Program-made: the position numbers and the translations under genes
From: Oligoflexia bacterium
GTDB taxonomy: Bacteria; Bdellovibrionota; UBA1018; CAIPTA01
Length of the DNA: 42,002 bases
Assembly (NCBI GenBank): GCA_903867855.1
Contig: CAIPTA010000188.1
Location: 1-42,002, forward strand
Direction of reading: 5' to 3'
Part shown: positions 1 through 7,283 of the stretch, in pieces
How positions within the stretch are numbered: the stretch's first letter is position 1
Layout: each line of letters opens with the position of its first letter
The notes under the pieces: model-generated
Database searches by the model: none
Told to the model about the DNA's origin: nothing
What the model saw: only the letters and a program-made list of their open reading frames with translations

Positions 1-32
1 CACTCTTTCCCTACACGACGCTCTTCCGATCT
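1..32 (+). other. Illumina TruSeq adapter (artefact)
   Basis: These 32 bases match the 3' part of the Illumina TruSeq universal (P5-side) adapter, ending in CGCTCTTCCGATCT. They are library-construction sequence that was not trimmed before assembly. The contig's natural sequence starts at base 33 at the earliest. Confidence 0.97.
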
Positions 33-390
33 GCCTGACCTGGGAGATGTTCTTTATCCTCTCTTTGATAAGAATGGTTCATTAATTGCCTTTCGCCGTG
101 ATTATAGTCTTATTGACGGACAAAAGACTATCCAGTACTGTGATATTTATACTGATGAATTTGAATACAAATATGTCAATGACCAGGGGTGGAAACTTGA
201 TCCAAATATCGTAACTATATCAAAAGAAACAGGGGACTTAGTTCCGGCAAATCCTGTTCCGAATATTGCTAAGAAGATGCTTATTGAGTATTACTTTCAG
301 CCTGAACCCTGCTGGGCTAGTGTTCAAACTATGATTGACCGACACGAAACTATTACCTTTAATCATGGAGGGATGAATGATAAATTTGGG
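33..390 (+). pseudogene. Fragment of a phage portal-like protein, chimeric with gltX
   Basis: One reading frame is open from base 34 across this stretch, without a start or a natural end. It reads PDLGDVLYPLFDKNG at the beginning and has a WASVQTMIDRHETI segment near bases 313-354, followed by NHGGMNDKFG. I recognise this as like the SPP1 gp6-type portal proteins annotated in phages and prophages of Bacteroidetes; that assignment is from memory of the family. The stretch is clearly richer in A and T than its neighbours. The frame stays open by chance to a stop at base 537, but from about base 382 onward the DNA encodes GltX on the other strand. The fragment therefore appears to come from another genome and is cut at both ends, by the adapter on the left and the junction on the right. 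Confidence 0.6.
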
Positions 391-1134
391 CAGTTCCCAG
401 CCGAAAGCTTCGTAGATCATGGCCTGACGAATAGAGTTCGAAAGATGGTCTTCCCCGCGGATCACATGGCTGATTCGCATATAGTGATCATCCACAACTA
501 CAGAGAAATTATACACAGGCATCTTGTTGGATCGTAGCACCACGAAATCGCCCACCATGCCTGACTTGAAGTGCACGCCGCCGCGGAGCATGTCTTGAAT
601 GATATAATCCTTCTGTGGGGCCTTCATGCGCACGGAGAACGACTCTCCTTTGTCTGCACGAGCCTTGCTCACATCGGCGGAGAGAAGCGTGCAGGTGCCA
701 TCGTAGTGCGGCGGCTTGCCAGCTGCCTTTGCCGCTTGAGCCTTCACATCGAGTTCGGCCTCTGTGCAGAAACAGCGATAGGCCTTGCCCTCATCGAGGA
801 GGCGCATGGCGAGGGCTGCAAAGAGCTCTTGGCGTTCTGATTGGCGATAGGGAGCGAATGGTCCACCTTGCACGGGGCCTTCATCGGGAGTGAGCCCGAG
901 AGATTCAATATCTTGAATAACCATCAACTCGGATTCGTGTGTAGAGCGAGCTTGGTCGGTATCTTCCACGCGCAAGATGAGCTTGCCTTTAGCGTGGCGG
1001 GCATGGAGCCAATTGAAAAGGTGTGTGCGGGCGCCGCCAACATGTAAGAAGCCCGTAGGCGAGGGGGCAAAGCGAACGCGAGTTTCGCCGGCAATAGGGC
1101 CAGCGGGTGTATTCATAATTTTTTGGATGTCCAT
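382..1134 (-). CDS. gltX: Glutamyl-tRNA synthetase, N-terminal part only
   Basis: This encodes the N-terminal 251 residues of a class I glutamyl-tRNA synthetase, which charges tRNA-Glu in the cytoplasm. RFAPSPTGFLHVGGART near residues 21-37 holds the HIGH-like ATP motif (HVGG). The glutamate-binding region and the VIRGEDHLSNSIRQ segment are also present. The protein follows the family as far as FGWELPKF (bases 382-399). After that the frame reads unrelated sequence, where GltX should continue toward its KMSKS-like motif, so the 3' half is lost at the chimeric junction. It lies 24 bases downstream of carD and is probably co-transcribed with it. A second in-frame ATG at codon 7 is possible; neither start has a clear Shine-Dalgarno sequence. 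Confidence 0.93.
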
Positions 1135-1158
1135 AGACGGACGAGTCTAGTGGAAATG

Positions 1159-1656
1159 TTAGGCGCTGCCAAGAGCCTTCGTTACTTCCTCTTCCACTTC
1201 CGCTTCACTGCGGCTATTGGACATAGAGATTTCTTTCACGAGTAGGTTTTTGGCGGTTTCAAACATTTTCTTCTCACCAAAAGAGAGATCTTTGGAGTTT
1301 TTGAGAAGGTATAAATTACGGAGCACTTCAGCGATCTCTTTTACAGAGCCCGTTTTGATCTTTTCCATGTACTCGCGATAGCGGCGATTCCAGGTAGTGC
1401 GATCAATCTTTGTATTTTTGTCGCGCAGGATCGAATACACATCGTCTACTTCCGTTTCGGAAACGAGAGCACGAAGGCCTACGCTGGAAGTATTATCGGT
1501 AGGAACCATGATGGTCATCCCATTTTCGATTACTTGCAGAACGTAAAAGCTTTTTTTCTTTCCAGAAATCACTTTTTCTTCAATGCGTTTAATTACGCCA
1601 ACGCCATGAGCTGGATAAACAGCATTATCACCGACCTTGAATGAGAAATTTTCCAT
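1159..1656 (-). CDS. carD: CarD/CdnL-family transcription factor
   Basis: This 165-residue protein matches the CarD/CdnL family, which binds RNA polymerase beta and stabilises the open complex, often at rRNA and other growth-related promoters. Residues 1-65 form the RNAP-interacting domain shared with TRCF (FKVGDNAVYPAHGVGVI near the start). The remainder is the helical DNA-contacting domain, including the RTTWNRRYREYMEKI segment. Length is normal for the family. AAAGGA about 12 bases before the ATG serves as the ribosome site. A promoter is visible upstream at 1702-1730. It heads the carD-gltX unit and is divergent from mltG. Confidence 0.93.
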   Translation of the reverse strand: MENFSFKVGDNAVYPAHGVGVIKRIEEKVISGKKKSFYVLQVIENGMTIMVPTDNTSSVGLRALVSETEVDDVYSILRDKNTKIDRTTWNRRYREYMEKIKTGSVKEIAEVLRNLYLLKNSKDLSFGEKKMFETAKNLLVKEISMSNSRSEAEVEEEVTKALGSA

Positions 1657-1701
1657 GCGGCTTTTTGTTCCTTTTTAGAGGCTCAGAATTAGACCGTCCG
1701 C

Positions 1702-1730
1702 AATGTAACACCATGCGTTAGCAAAGTCAA
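1702..1730 (-). promoter_or_regulatory. Sigma-70-type promoter of carD-gltX
   Basis: On the minus strand TTGACT (1730-1725) and TACATT (1707-1702) are separated by exactly 17 bases. Predicted transcription starts near 1695, giving a leader of about 39 bases before carD. Confidence 0.6.
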
Positions 1731-1795
1731 GTTGAAGTTGAGCCATAGCTTCGTTACGCTTACATTTCTGAGATCTTGGAATGGGAGAGGGAAAA

Positions 1796-2881
1796 ATGAA
1801 AATCACCAATATTTTCATGGGTTTAGTGCTAATAGCGGTTGGGGTCCTGGGCGTGGGAGCCTGGCAGCTAGGTTTTTTTCTTCCCGCCGGACCAGCCCAT
1901 GTCTTCGTGGTGCAAAAAAATGAAAATTTCGTCCACATTGCCCATCGCCTCGAAGCTCAGCGCATAATAAAGAGTTCTCGTGCGCTTCGTTGGTATGTGA
2001 GTTTTTGGGGTTCGTCGAAAAAATTGCAGCGCGGTGAATTCGCCGTTGTGGAGAATATGCCAATTCCGGAACTCGTTTCCGCACTCACAGAAGGAAAGCC
2101 GATCGAATATAAATTCACGATTCCTGAAGGCTACAATATGTTCCAGGTGGCTGAGATGCTCCAGGAGAGTGGCTTCGGAACGGCTCAGGAGTTTTTAAAA
2201 ATTTTTCGCTCTCCAGAAATCACTTCGCTCATTCCCACTGCGGATAAGAATGGTCCTAAACCGCTAAGCGTAGAGGGTTATCTTTTTCCTGATACCTATT
2301 TGCTCCAGAAAGTATATTCTCCTCATGAAATCGTTCAGCTTATGTTGATGCATTTTCGAGAAGAATATCGTGGGTGGAAAGATTCAGTGGCAGGCAACGC
2401 ACAATTGAAAGCCCTAGGATTAAGTGCCGCTGACGTAGTTACTCTCGCCAGCATTGTGGAGAAAGAAACCGGCGCTGCGGCTGAGCGGCCGCTCATTGCG
2501 AGTATCTTTTTAAATCGATTGCAGAAACATATGCGTCTGCAGACGGATCCAACCGTGATCTATGGAATTTGGGAAAAGCACGGGAGCTTCGACGGAAAAA
2601 TTCATAAGAGCGATCTGCTCACGCCCACGGATTACAATACTTACGTGATTAATCGTCTGCCACCTGGGCCCATCGCGAATCCGGGAAAGAGCGCGGTTGA
2701 GGCTGTGCTAAAGCCCGCTACCAGTGAGTATCTTTATTTCGTTTCCCAAAATAATGGCACTCACGTTTTCTCCAAGAACTACGAAGATCATCAACGTGCG
2801 GTGAATGCGAATCAGTTGAATCCTGCAGCTCGGGAAGGAAAGAGCTGGCGTGATTTGCCAAAATCCGAGCGAGCAAAATAA
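1796..2881 (+). CDS. mltG: Endolytic murein transglycosylase MltG
   Basis: This protein of about 361 residues belongs to the YceG/MltG family, inner-membrane lytic transglycosylases that cut nascent glycan strands and set their length. A single N-terminal transmembrane helix (about residues 4-24) is followed by a LysM-like region and the YceG domain. The domain contains EGYLFPDTY and the catalytic glutamate in ASIVEKETG (about E222). DPTVIYG and NRLPPGPIANPG are further family signatures. I chose the ATG at 1796 because GGGAGAGGG lies just before it; an ATG five codons upstream is also possible. It is followed after 3 bases by a short-chain dehydrogenase gene, probably in the same operon, and is divergent from carD. 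Confidence 0.94.
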   Translation: MKITNIFMGLVLIAVGVLGVGAWQLGFFLPAGPAHVFVVQKNENFVHIAHRLEAQRIIKSSRALRWYVSFWGSSKKLQRGEFAVVENMPIPELVSALTEGKPIEYKFTIPEGYNMFQVAEMLQESGFGTAQEFLKIFRSPEITSLIPTADKNGPKPLSVEGYLFPDTYLLQKVYSPHEIVQLMLMHFREEYRGWKDSVAGNAQLKALGLSAADVVTLASIVEKETGAAAERPLIASIFLNRLQKHMRLQTDPTVIYGIWEKHGSFDGKIHKSDLLTPTDYNTYVINRLPPGPIANPGKSAVEAVLKPATSEYLYFVSQNNGTHVFSKNYEDHQRAVNANQLNPAAREGKSWRDLPKSERAK

Positions 2882-2884
2882 AGT

Positions 2885-3556
2885 ATGAAAATAGTAATCA
2901 CCGGCGCTGGCCGAGGCTTGGGCTTAGAATTGACTACGCAAGCTTTGCATCAAGTCGATACCGTTATGGCAACCGCAAGAGAGCCAGAAAAATCTGAGGG
3001 GCTTAATGCGCTTCTCAAAAAGTTTCCTGCCACTCTGCAGATCGTGAAGGTGGATATTACGGCGGCCGATGCACCGAAACGAATAGCTAGTGCGATCGAC
3101 TCCTGGGATTGTTTAGACGTAGTAATCAACAATGCGGGAATTCTACGAGAAGGTATGACTCTTGACGATTTTCAACAAAGCTTTCATGTGAACTCTGTTG
3201 CGCCTCTCTTTATTACGAAGGCACTCTTCGCAAAGCTCCGGAAATCTAAGCATCCAAGAGCGATTCATATTTCTAGTTTGATGGGATCCATCGACGATAA
3301 TAGTTCTGGTGGTCACTACGCGTATCGTGCCTCCAAAACAGCGCTGAATATGATAAATAAATGTTTGGCAGTGGAGGAGACGTGGTTAACTTCCACTGTT
3401 TTTCATCCTGGCTGGGTGCAAACCGATATGGGCGGATCAAATGCGCCAACTTCCGTGCAAGAGTCGGCAGCTGGATTATTAAACGCGATGGATAATGTAG
3501 AAAAAGAAGACAGCGGTTGTTTCTACGATTTTCGCGGCGACAAAATCGCCTGGTAA
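2885..3556 (+). CDS. Short-chain dehydrogenase/reductase (C-factor-like)
   Basis: This 223-residue protein has a classical short-chain dehydrogenase fold: TGAGRGLG at residues 6-13 for NAD(P) binding, NNAG at 82-85, a catalytic serine in ISSL (about 130), and YRASK with Tyr147 and Lys151. The overall pattern resembles the C-factor/CsgA-like subgroup, whose substrates are poorly known. Its own substrate cannot be told from sequence. It begins 3 bases after the mltG stop, so it is probably translated from the same mRNA. It ends one base from the stop of the convergent hydrolase gene. Confidence 0.88.
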   Translation: MKIVITGAGRGLGLELTTQALHQVDTVMATAREPEKSEGLNALLKKFPATLQIVKVDITAADAPKRIASAIDSWDCLDVVINNAGILREGMTLDDFQQSFHVNSVAPLFITKALFAKLRKSKHPRAIHISSLMGSIDDNSSGGHYAYRASKTALNMINKCLAVEETWLTSTVFHPGWVQTDMGGSNAPTSVQESAAGLLNAMDNVEKEDSGCFYDFRGDKIAW

Positions 3557-3557
3557 A

Positions 3558-4538
3558 TTAGGTGTGGCTTGTTAGCCACGCAATGGATTCGCTCACAACT
3601 CTTGCTCGCGCAGCAGGCTCTTTTTCTAGCTCGTGTCGGCAGCCTGGAAATTCAATCACCTTGTGCTTAAGCTGCGCATAGGCACTGAAGGCAAAGCGAC
3701 GGGCCTCATTTGCGTTCGTGATGAGTTCTTCGCCAGCAAGCAAGAAAAGGGTTGGCGTAAGATCGGCAAACTCCTGTGAGCGAGCCTGCAATTCGTGAAT
3801 CGATTTTTTGCACGATATTAGCCATCGCGGCGTGGCCACTCTCCCGATGAGCGGATCGAGCGCGCGCATCGCTAGGTACTCTGCATCGTGGGTTAAGTTC
3901 TGTGGCATCACTCCATGGGCGATAGGAAGTGTGGGGAGAAGCTTATCGATCATGGGGGCGAGCCCCGCCATCATTTTTTGAATGCCGAAAAGCTCGGGAA
4001 ATCCAACGAACGCGCTTGTTACTGCAATAGCACTTGGCTTCACCGGCATTTTTTTTCTGAGCACTAATTGAAGCGTGATCATTGCACCGAGGCTGTGTCC
4101 CCAAAGGTAGAGGGGGCGATTCGGCGTGAGCTTTGGGAGCACTAATTCAATGAAGCGTTCTACATCTTCCGCATAGGCATCTGGCGTATCGGTGTGGCCA
4201 CGAGATCCCTCGGAGAGTCCATGACCACGGAGATCGAGAGCCGCCACTGCGAGCTGAGCATCGAGAAAATCTTGAATGAGGCGCGCGTAGTTCGCACTAT
4301 GTTCTGAGAATCCATGAGTAAGGATCACGGTTCCCACAGCATGGGCCGGGAGCCAAGCTTGTCCGAACAAAGAAACACGATGATTCGCTTGCGGACTCGA
4401 AAAGCGGATGCAACCGTACCGTAAGCCTGGGGGCTGTGGCAGCTGATAGCAGCGCAAGTACTCACTCATGGTAGAGTCTTGGCTGAGCTTCGCTCCTGGA
4501 TCAGAAAGCACTAACTCGGAGAGCTCTTTTTCAGCCAT
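3558..4538 (-). CDS. Alpha/beta hydrolase, lysophospholipase/monoacylglycerol lipase-like
   Basis: This protein of about 326 residues is in the serine aminopeptidase S33/Hydrolase_4 group, which includes PldB-like lysophospholipases and monoglyceride lipases. Visible features are LTHGFSEHS (oxyanion loop), DLRGHGLSEG, the nucleophile elbow GHSLG (about Ser149), and the histidine in GCRHELEKE (about His301). The expected acid position reads AGEELIT, so glutamate seems to replace the usual aspartate. There is no signal peptide, so it is likely cytoplasmic. The ATG at 4538 overlaps the rimO stop (ATGGCTGA) and has GGTGGA seven bases upstream; an ATG five codons earlier also exists. It is the third gene of a yajQ-rimO-hydrolase unit. 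The substrate is not determined. Confidence 0.85.
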   Translation of the reverse strand: MAEKELSELVLSDPGAKLSQDSTMSEYLRCYQLPQPPGLRYGCIRFSSPQANHRVSLFGQAWLPAHAVGTVILTHGFSEHSANYARLIQDFLDAQLAVAALDLRGHGLSEGSRGHTDTPDAYAEDVERFIELVLPKLTPNRPLYLWGHSLGAMITLQLVLRKKMPVKPSAIAVTSAFVGFPELFGIQKMMAGLAPMIDKLLPTLPIAHGVMPQNLTHDAEYLAMRALDPLIGRVATPRWLISCKKSIHELQARSQEFADLTPTLFLLAGEELITNANEARRFAFSAYAQLKHKVIEFPGCRHELEKEPAARARVVSESIAWLTSHT

Positions 4539-5946
4539 CGATGATTCCACCAACTAGATCGTAGGGAAGAGCTTCAGAAATTTTTACGTCCACAAGATCT
4601 CCAGGAGAGGCATCGCCCGCATTGATTAGCACCACGCCATCGATTTCTTGCGCCTGGCCATACCAGCGACCCTGCAACAAAAGATCACTTTCTTTCGAAA
4701 GGCCTTCCACAAGCACCTTATACTGCTTGCCCACCATCTTAAGATTATTCGCTTGAGAAATATGCTGCTGCAATTCCATGAGTTCATTGTAGCGGCGCTG
4801 AATGATTTCTTCCGGCACAGACCCAATTTTATCCGCAAGACGGAAGGACGCCGTATCCTCTTCGAGAGAATACTTGAATACGCCCACATGCTCTAGGCGT
4901 AGTTCCTTCAACATGGTTTTTACGTTCTCGTAGGCTTCTTCTGTTTCACCAGGATGGCCCACGATGATATTCGTGCGGATCACAAGCCCAGGAATTTTCG
5001 CGCGCATTTTTTTCACGAGAGTGCGGATTTCTTCCGAGCGAATTTTACGGTTCATGAGCTTCAGCACCTTATCATCACCGTGCTGGAGTGGCATATCCAC
5101 ATACTTTACAATCTTCGGCTCGTTCGCGATGAGCTCGATCACTTCATCGGTGAAATTATCAGGATACGCATAGTGAAGACGAATCCACTCTATGCCTTCC
5201 ACTTTCACGAGTTCTCTTAGTAGTCCAGCGAGTGTTTCCTTATAGTCATTCTCGATGCCATAGTGAGTGAGATCTTGCGCAACCAGGTTCAGCTCTTTTA
5301 CGCCACCTTTTGCGAGATGTTTCGCTTCTTCCACGAGGGAAGCAATTGTGCGAGAGCGAACTTCATGGCCGCGCAATTTTGGAATAATACAGAAAGAACA
5401 ATTTCGCACACAGCCTTCAGAGATTTTTAGGAAGGCAGTATAGTGGGCACCCGTATTGATGCGCGGATGCTCATCGGTATGAATAAACTTTGGGATATCC
5501 ACAAAACTTTTCTTTGAGAGTTTTCCGAGTGCCTTCTTTTGCAAGAGATCCACGATGCGATGGTACTCGCCGGTGCCGATGAAGAGATCTACTTCCGGCA
5601 TGTCCTTCTCAAGATCCGTATGATAGCGCTGGGCCATGCAGCCGCTCACCACAAGGTTCTTCAGCTGTCCGTTTTCTTTTAGGTCGGCCATTTCCAAAAT
5701 CGTGCCGATCGATTCTTGTTTTGCCGAATCGATAAAGGAGCAAGTATTTACGATCACTGTTTCTGCTGCGGCAGGATTTTCTGTGATCTCAAATTTATTG
5801 GATTGCAAGAGGCCGAGCATCACTTGGCTATCCACAAGATTCTTGGGGCAACCTAGGGACACAAAGTAGACGCTATTCGGCTTAATGCCATCAGCGATTT
5901 TCTTATTCTTTTTGATGAGGCTGGCGCGCGTCTTCGTGGTGGTCAT
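4531..5946 (-). CDS. rimO: Ribosomal protein S12 methylthiotransferase RimO
   Basis: This 471-residue radical SAM enzyme adds a methylthio group to the conserved aspartate of ribosomal protein S12. The N-terminal UPF0004 domain carries three cysteines for the auxiliary iron-sulfur cluster (C33 in LGCPKNLVDS, C69, C103). The radical SAM domain has the CxxxCxxC motif at C179, C183 and C186 (CVRNCSFC). A TRAM domain closes the protein. PKNLVDSQVM distinguishes RimO from MiaB. The first 20 residues are a lysine-rich extension. Its start codon shares one base with the yajQ stop (TAATG), and its end overlaps the hydrolase gene, so the three are very likely co-translated. Confidence 0.95.
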   Translation of the reverse strand: MTTTKTRASLIKKNKKIADGIKPNSVYFVSLGCPKNLVDSQVMLGLLQSNKFEITENPAAAETVIVNTCSFIDSAKQESIGTILEMADLKENGQLKNLVVSGCMAQRYHTDLEKDMPEVDLFIGTGEYHRIVDLLQKKALGKLSKKSFVDIPKFIHTDEHPRINTGAHYTAFLKISEGCVRNCSFCIIPKLRGHEVRSRTIASLVEEAKHLAKGGVKELNLVAQDLTHYGIENDYKETLAGLLRELVKVEGIEWIRLHYAYPDNFTDEVIELIANEPKIVKYVDMPLQHGDDKVLKLMNRKIRSEEIRTLVKKMRAKIPGLVIRTNIIVGHPGETEEAYENVKTMLKELRLEHVGVFKYSLEEDTASFRLADKIGSVPEEIIQRRYNELMELQQHISQANNLKMVGKQYKVLVEGLSKESDLLLQGRWYGQAQEIDGVVLINAGDASPGDLVDVKISEALPYDLVGGIIDG

Positions 5947-6437
5947 TAATTCCTCATATTCGTGAACTGCAAATCCACATCGAGTGGTGCAGACTTCAAG
6001 GTGCGAATGGTGTCTTGAAGGTCATCGATGTTTTTAGAAGTCACTCGCACCTGATCGTCCATAATTTGCGCTTGCACTTTCAGTTTCGCGTTCTTAATCA
6101 CTTCAATTACTTTTTTCGCTGCTTCTTTATCGAGGCCTTGCTGGATCTTGATCACTTGGCGAACATTTTGTCCGAAAGCTTGCTCAATTTTCTCATACTT
6201 CAAATTTTTGAGGGGCACGGAACGCTTCACGAGTTTGCTTTGTAAAATATCGGAAGTGGCACCGAGCTTGTATTCATCTTCAGCTAAGATCACCACTTCT
6301 TTTTCTTTCGCTTTCCATTCCAAGCTCGTCTTAGACCCTTTGAAATCATAACGCTGTGAAATTTCTTTCATCGTTTGATTAACAGCGTTATCAATTTCTT
6401 GCAGTTCTACCTGCGAAACTACGTCAAAAGAAGGCAT
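5946..6437 (-). CDS. yajQ: YajQ family nucleotide-binding protein
   Basis: This 163-residue protein is a full-length member of the YajQ/UPF0234 (DUF520) family, two ferredoxin-like domains that bind nucleotides. Some members bind cyclic di-GMP and act as regulators; others have been linked to tRNA or RNA binding. Recognisable stretches are [10 protein letters not shown] at the start, [26 protein letters not shown] and [13 protein letters not shown]. It starts the yajQ-rimO-hydrolase unit. The downstream partner rimO overlaps it by one base. Confidence 0.93.
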   Translation of the reverse strand: MPSFDVVSQVELQEIDNAVNQTMKEISQRYDFKGSKTSLEWKAKEKEVVILAEDEYKLGATSDILQSKLVKRSVPLKNLKYEKIEQAFGQNVRQVIKIQQGLDKEAAKKVIEVIKNAKLKVQAQIMDDQVRVTSKNIDDLQDTIRTLKSAPLDVDLQFTNMRN

Positions 6438-6455
6438 CCGAACTCCTTGGTTGAA

Positions 6456-7100
6456 TCAATCTTGATTCTTTATCACGTCAACCCCAGCGGGGGGGACAAA
6501 GTTGAACAAAACCGCCGGAAATGTAGCGTCAAGGTGCTGATTTAGCAAGCTGATTTTCGTGGTATTCCCCGTGGTATTTTTCAAAAACACCTCTGAAATT
6601 AAGTATTTATCATCAACCGTGAGACGAACTAGCTCCAAGGGTCCACTGGATTGTTTGGGTTTTAGGGTCACTTCCGTAAGCTCTTTTTCCTCTTTTGCCT
6701 CGGTTTTTACCACTGTGAAGGCTTTTTCAAGCCCAGAGGTTCCAGTGAGAATTTGAAAAAGCGGCTGCTTGCTAAGCTCATTGGCGCTGCGCTCGATCAC
6801 TTGGCCCTTCCCCTTTGTGCCAGCGTTTGGCGTATAGTACCAAAGCTTGCGACCATTGGAGACCATGATGCTCGCTTCTGGCTCATAGATTTCCCAGCGC
6901 ACGGATCCTGGTTTTCTGAGGCGAATATTACCCTTACTTGTTTTCACCTTTGCGAGCGTGGCTTGAAAGACTTCTTGAACAAAGTCTGCCTCGAGGGATT
7001 TGGCAGATTTGTATTTTGCTTCCAAGCGTTTAATGGAGAAGGAATCCTCGGCACGAGCATTGGGTATTAGGCAGAGCAGGGTGTAGATTAGGAATTTCAT
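6456..7100 (-). CDS. lolA: Outer-membrane lipoprotein carrier protein LolA
   Basis: This 214-residue protein is LolA-like. LolA is the periplasmic chaperone that carries lipoproteins from the LolCDE transporter to the outer membrane. A signal peptide is clear (MKFLIYTLLCLIPNARA, cleaved before EDSF). The mature part has the LolA pattern: LEADFVQ, GNIRLRKPGSVRWEIYEPE, and LWYYTPN. There is no Shine-Dalgarno sequence before the ATG. Instead an extended -10 element (TGC-TATAGT) ends only seven bases before the start, which suggests a leaderless mRNA. It lies 18 bases upstream of yajQ on the same strand, so the yajQ unit may be read from the same promoter. Confidence 0.9.
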   Translation of the reverse strand: MKFLIYTLLCLIPNARAEDSFSIKRLEAKYKSAKSLEADFVQEVFQATLAKVKTSKGNIRLRKPGSVRWEIYEPEASIMVSNGRKLWYYTPNAGTKGKGQVIERSANELSKQPLFQILTGTSGLEKAFTVVKTEAKEEKELTEVTLKPKQSSGPLELVRLTVDDKYLISEVFLKNTTGNTTKISLLNQHLDATFPAVLFNFVPPAGVDVIKNQD

Positions 7101-7107
7101 TCTAAGG

Positions 7108-7116
7108 ACTATAGCA
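7108..7116 (-). promoter_or_regulatory. Extended -10 element of lolA
   Basis: The minus strand reads TGCTATAGT at 7116-7108, an extended -10 with no good -35. Transcription would start at about 7101-7100, at or next to the lolA ATG. Confidence 0.45.
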
Positions 7117-7224
7117 GTTCTCGTCGCTCATCGCATCCGAACGCGCATGTGAGAATTTTTAACAGAAGCGAATCGCACATTTCGATAATTTGATCGTCGT
7201 CGGAGGAATTACTATTTCGCCACA

Positions 7225-7268
7225 TAAAAAAAGAAAAGGCCTCAAGCCACCGAAGCAACTTGAGACCC
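7225..7268 (-). terminator. Intrinsic terminator of smc
   Basis: On the minus strand GGTCTCAAG and CTTGAGGCC form a nine-pair stem (one G-T pair) around a 12-base loop. A T-rich run CTTTTCTTTTTTT follows. It lies 16 bases past the smc stop and separates smc from lolA. Confidence 0.85.
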
Positions 7269-7283
7269 AAAATTGTTTTTCCC

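Noticed and set aside
238..381. Extension of GltX on the minus strand past WELPKF
   Set aside because: The frame is open by chance into the portal-like fragment; the residues do not match GltX, and the KMSKS-like region is missing.
391..537. Continuation of the portal-like frame on the plus strand
   Set aside because: After the junction this strand is the reverse of gltX; the encoded residues have no portal-like character.
3563..3579. GTGGCT-AGCCAC hairpin as terminator of the dehydrogenase
   Set aside because: No T run follows on the plus strand and it lies inside the 3' end of the hydrolase coding sequence.
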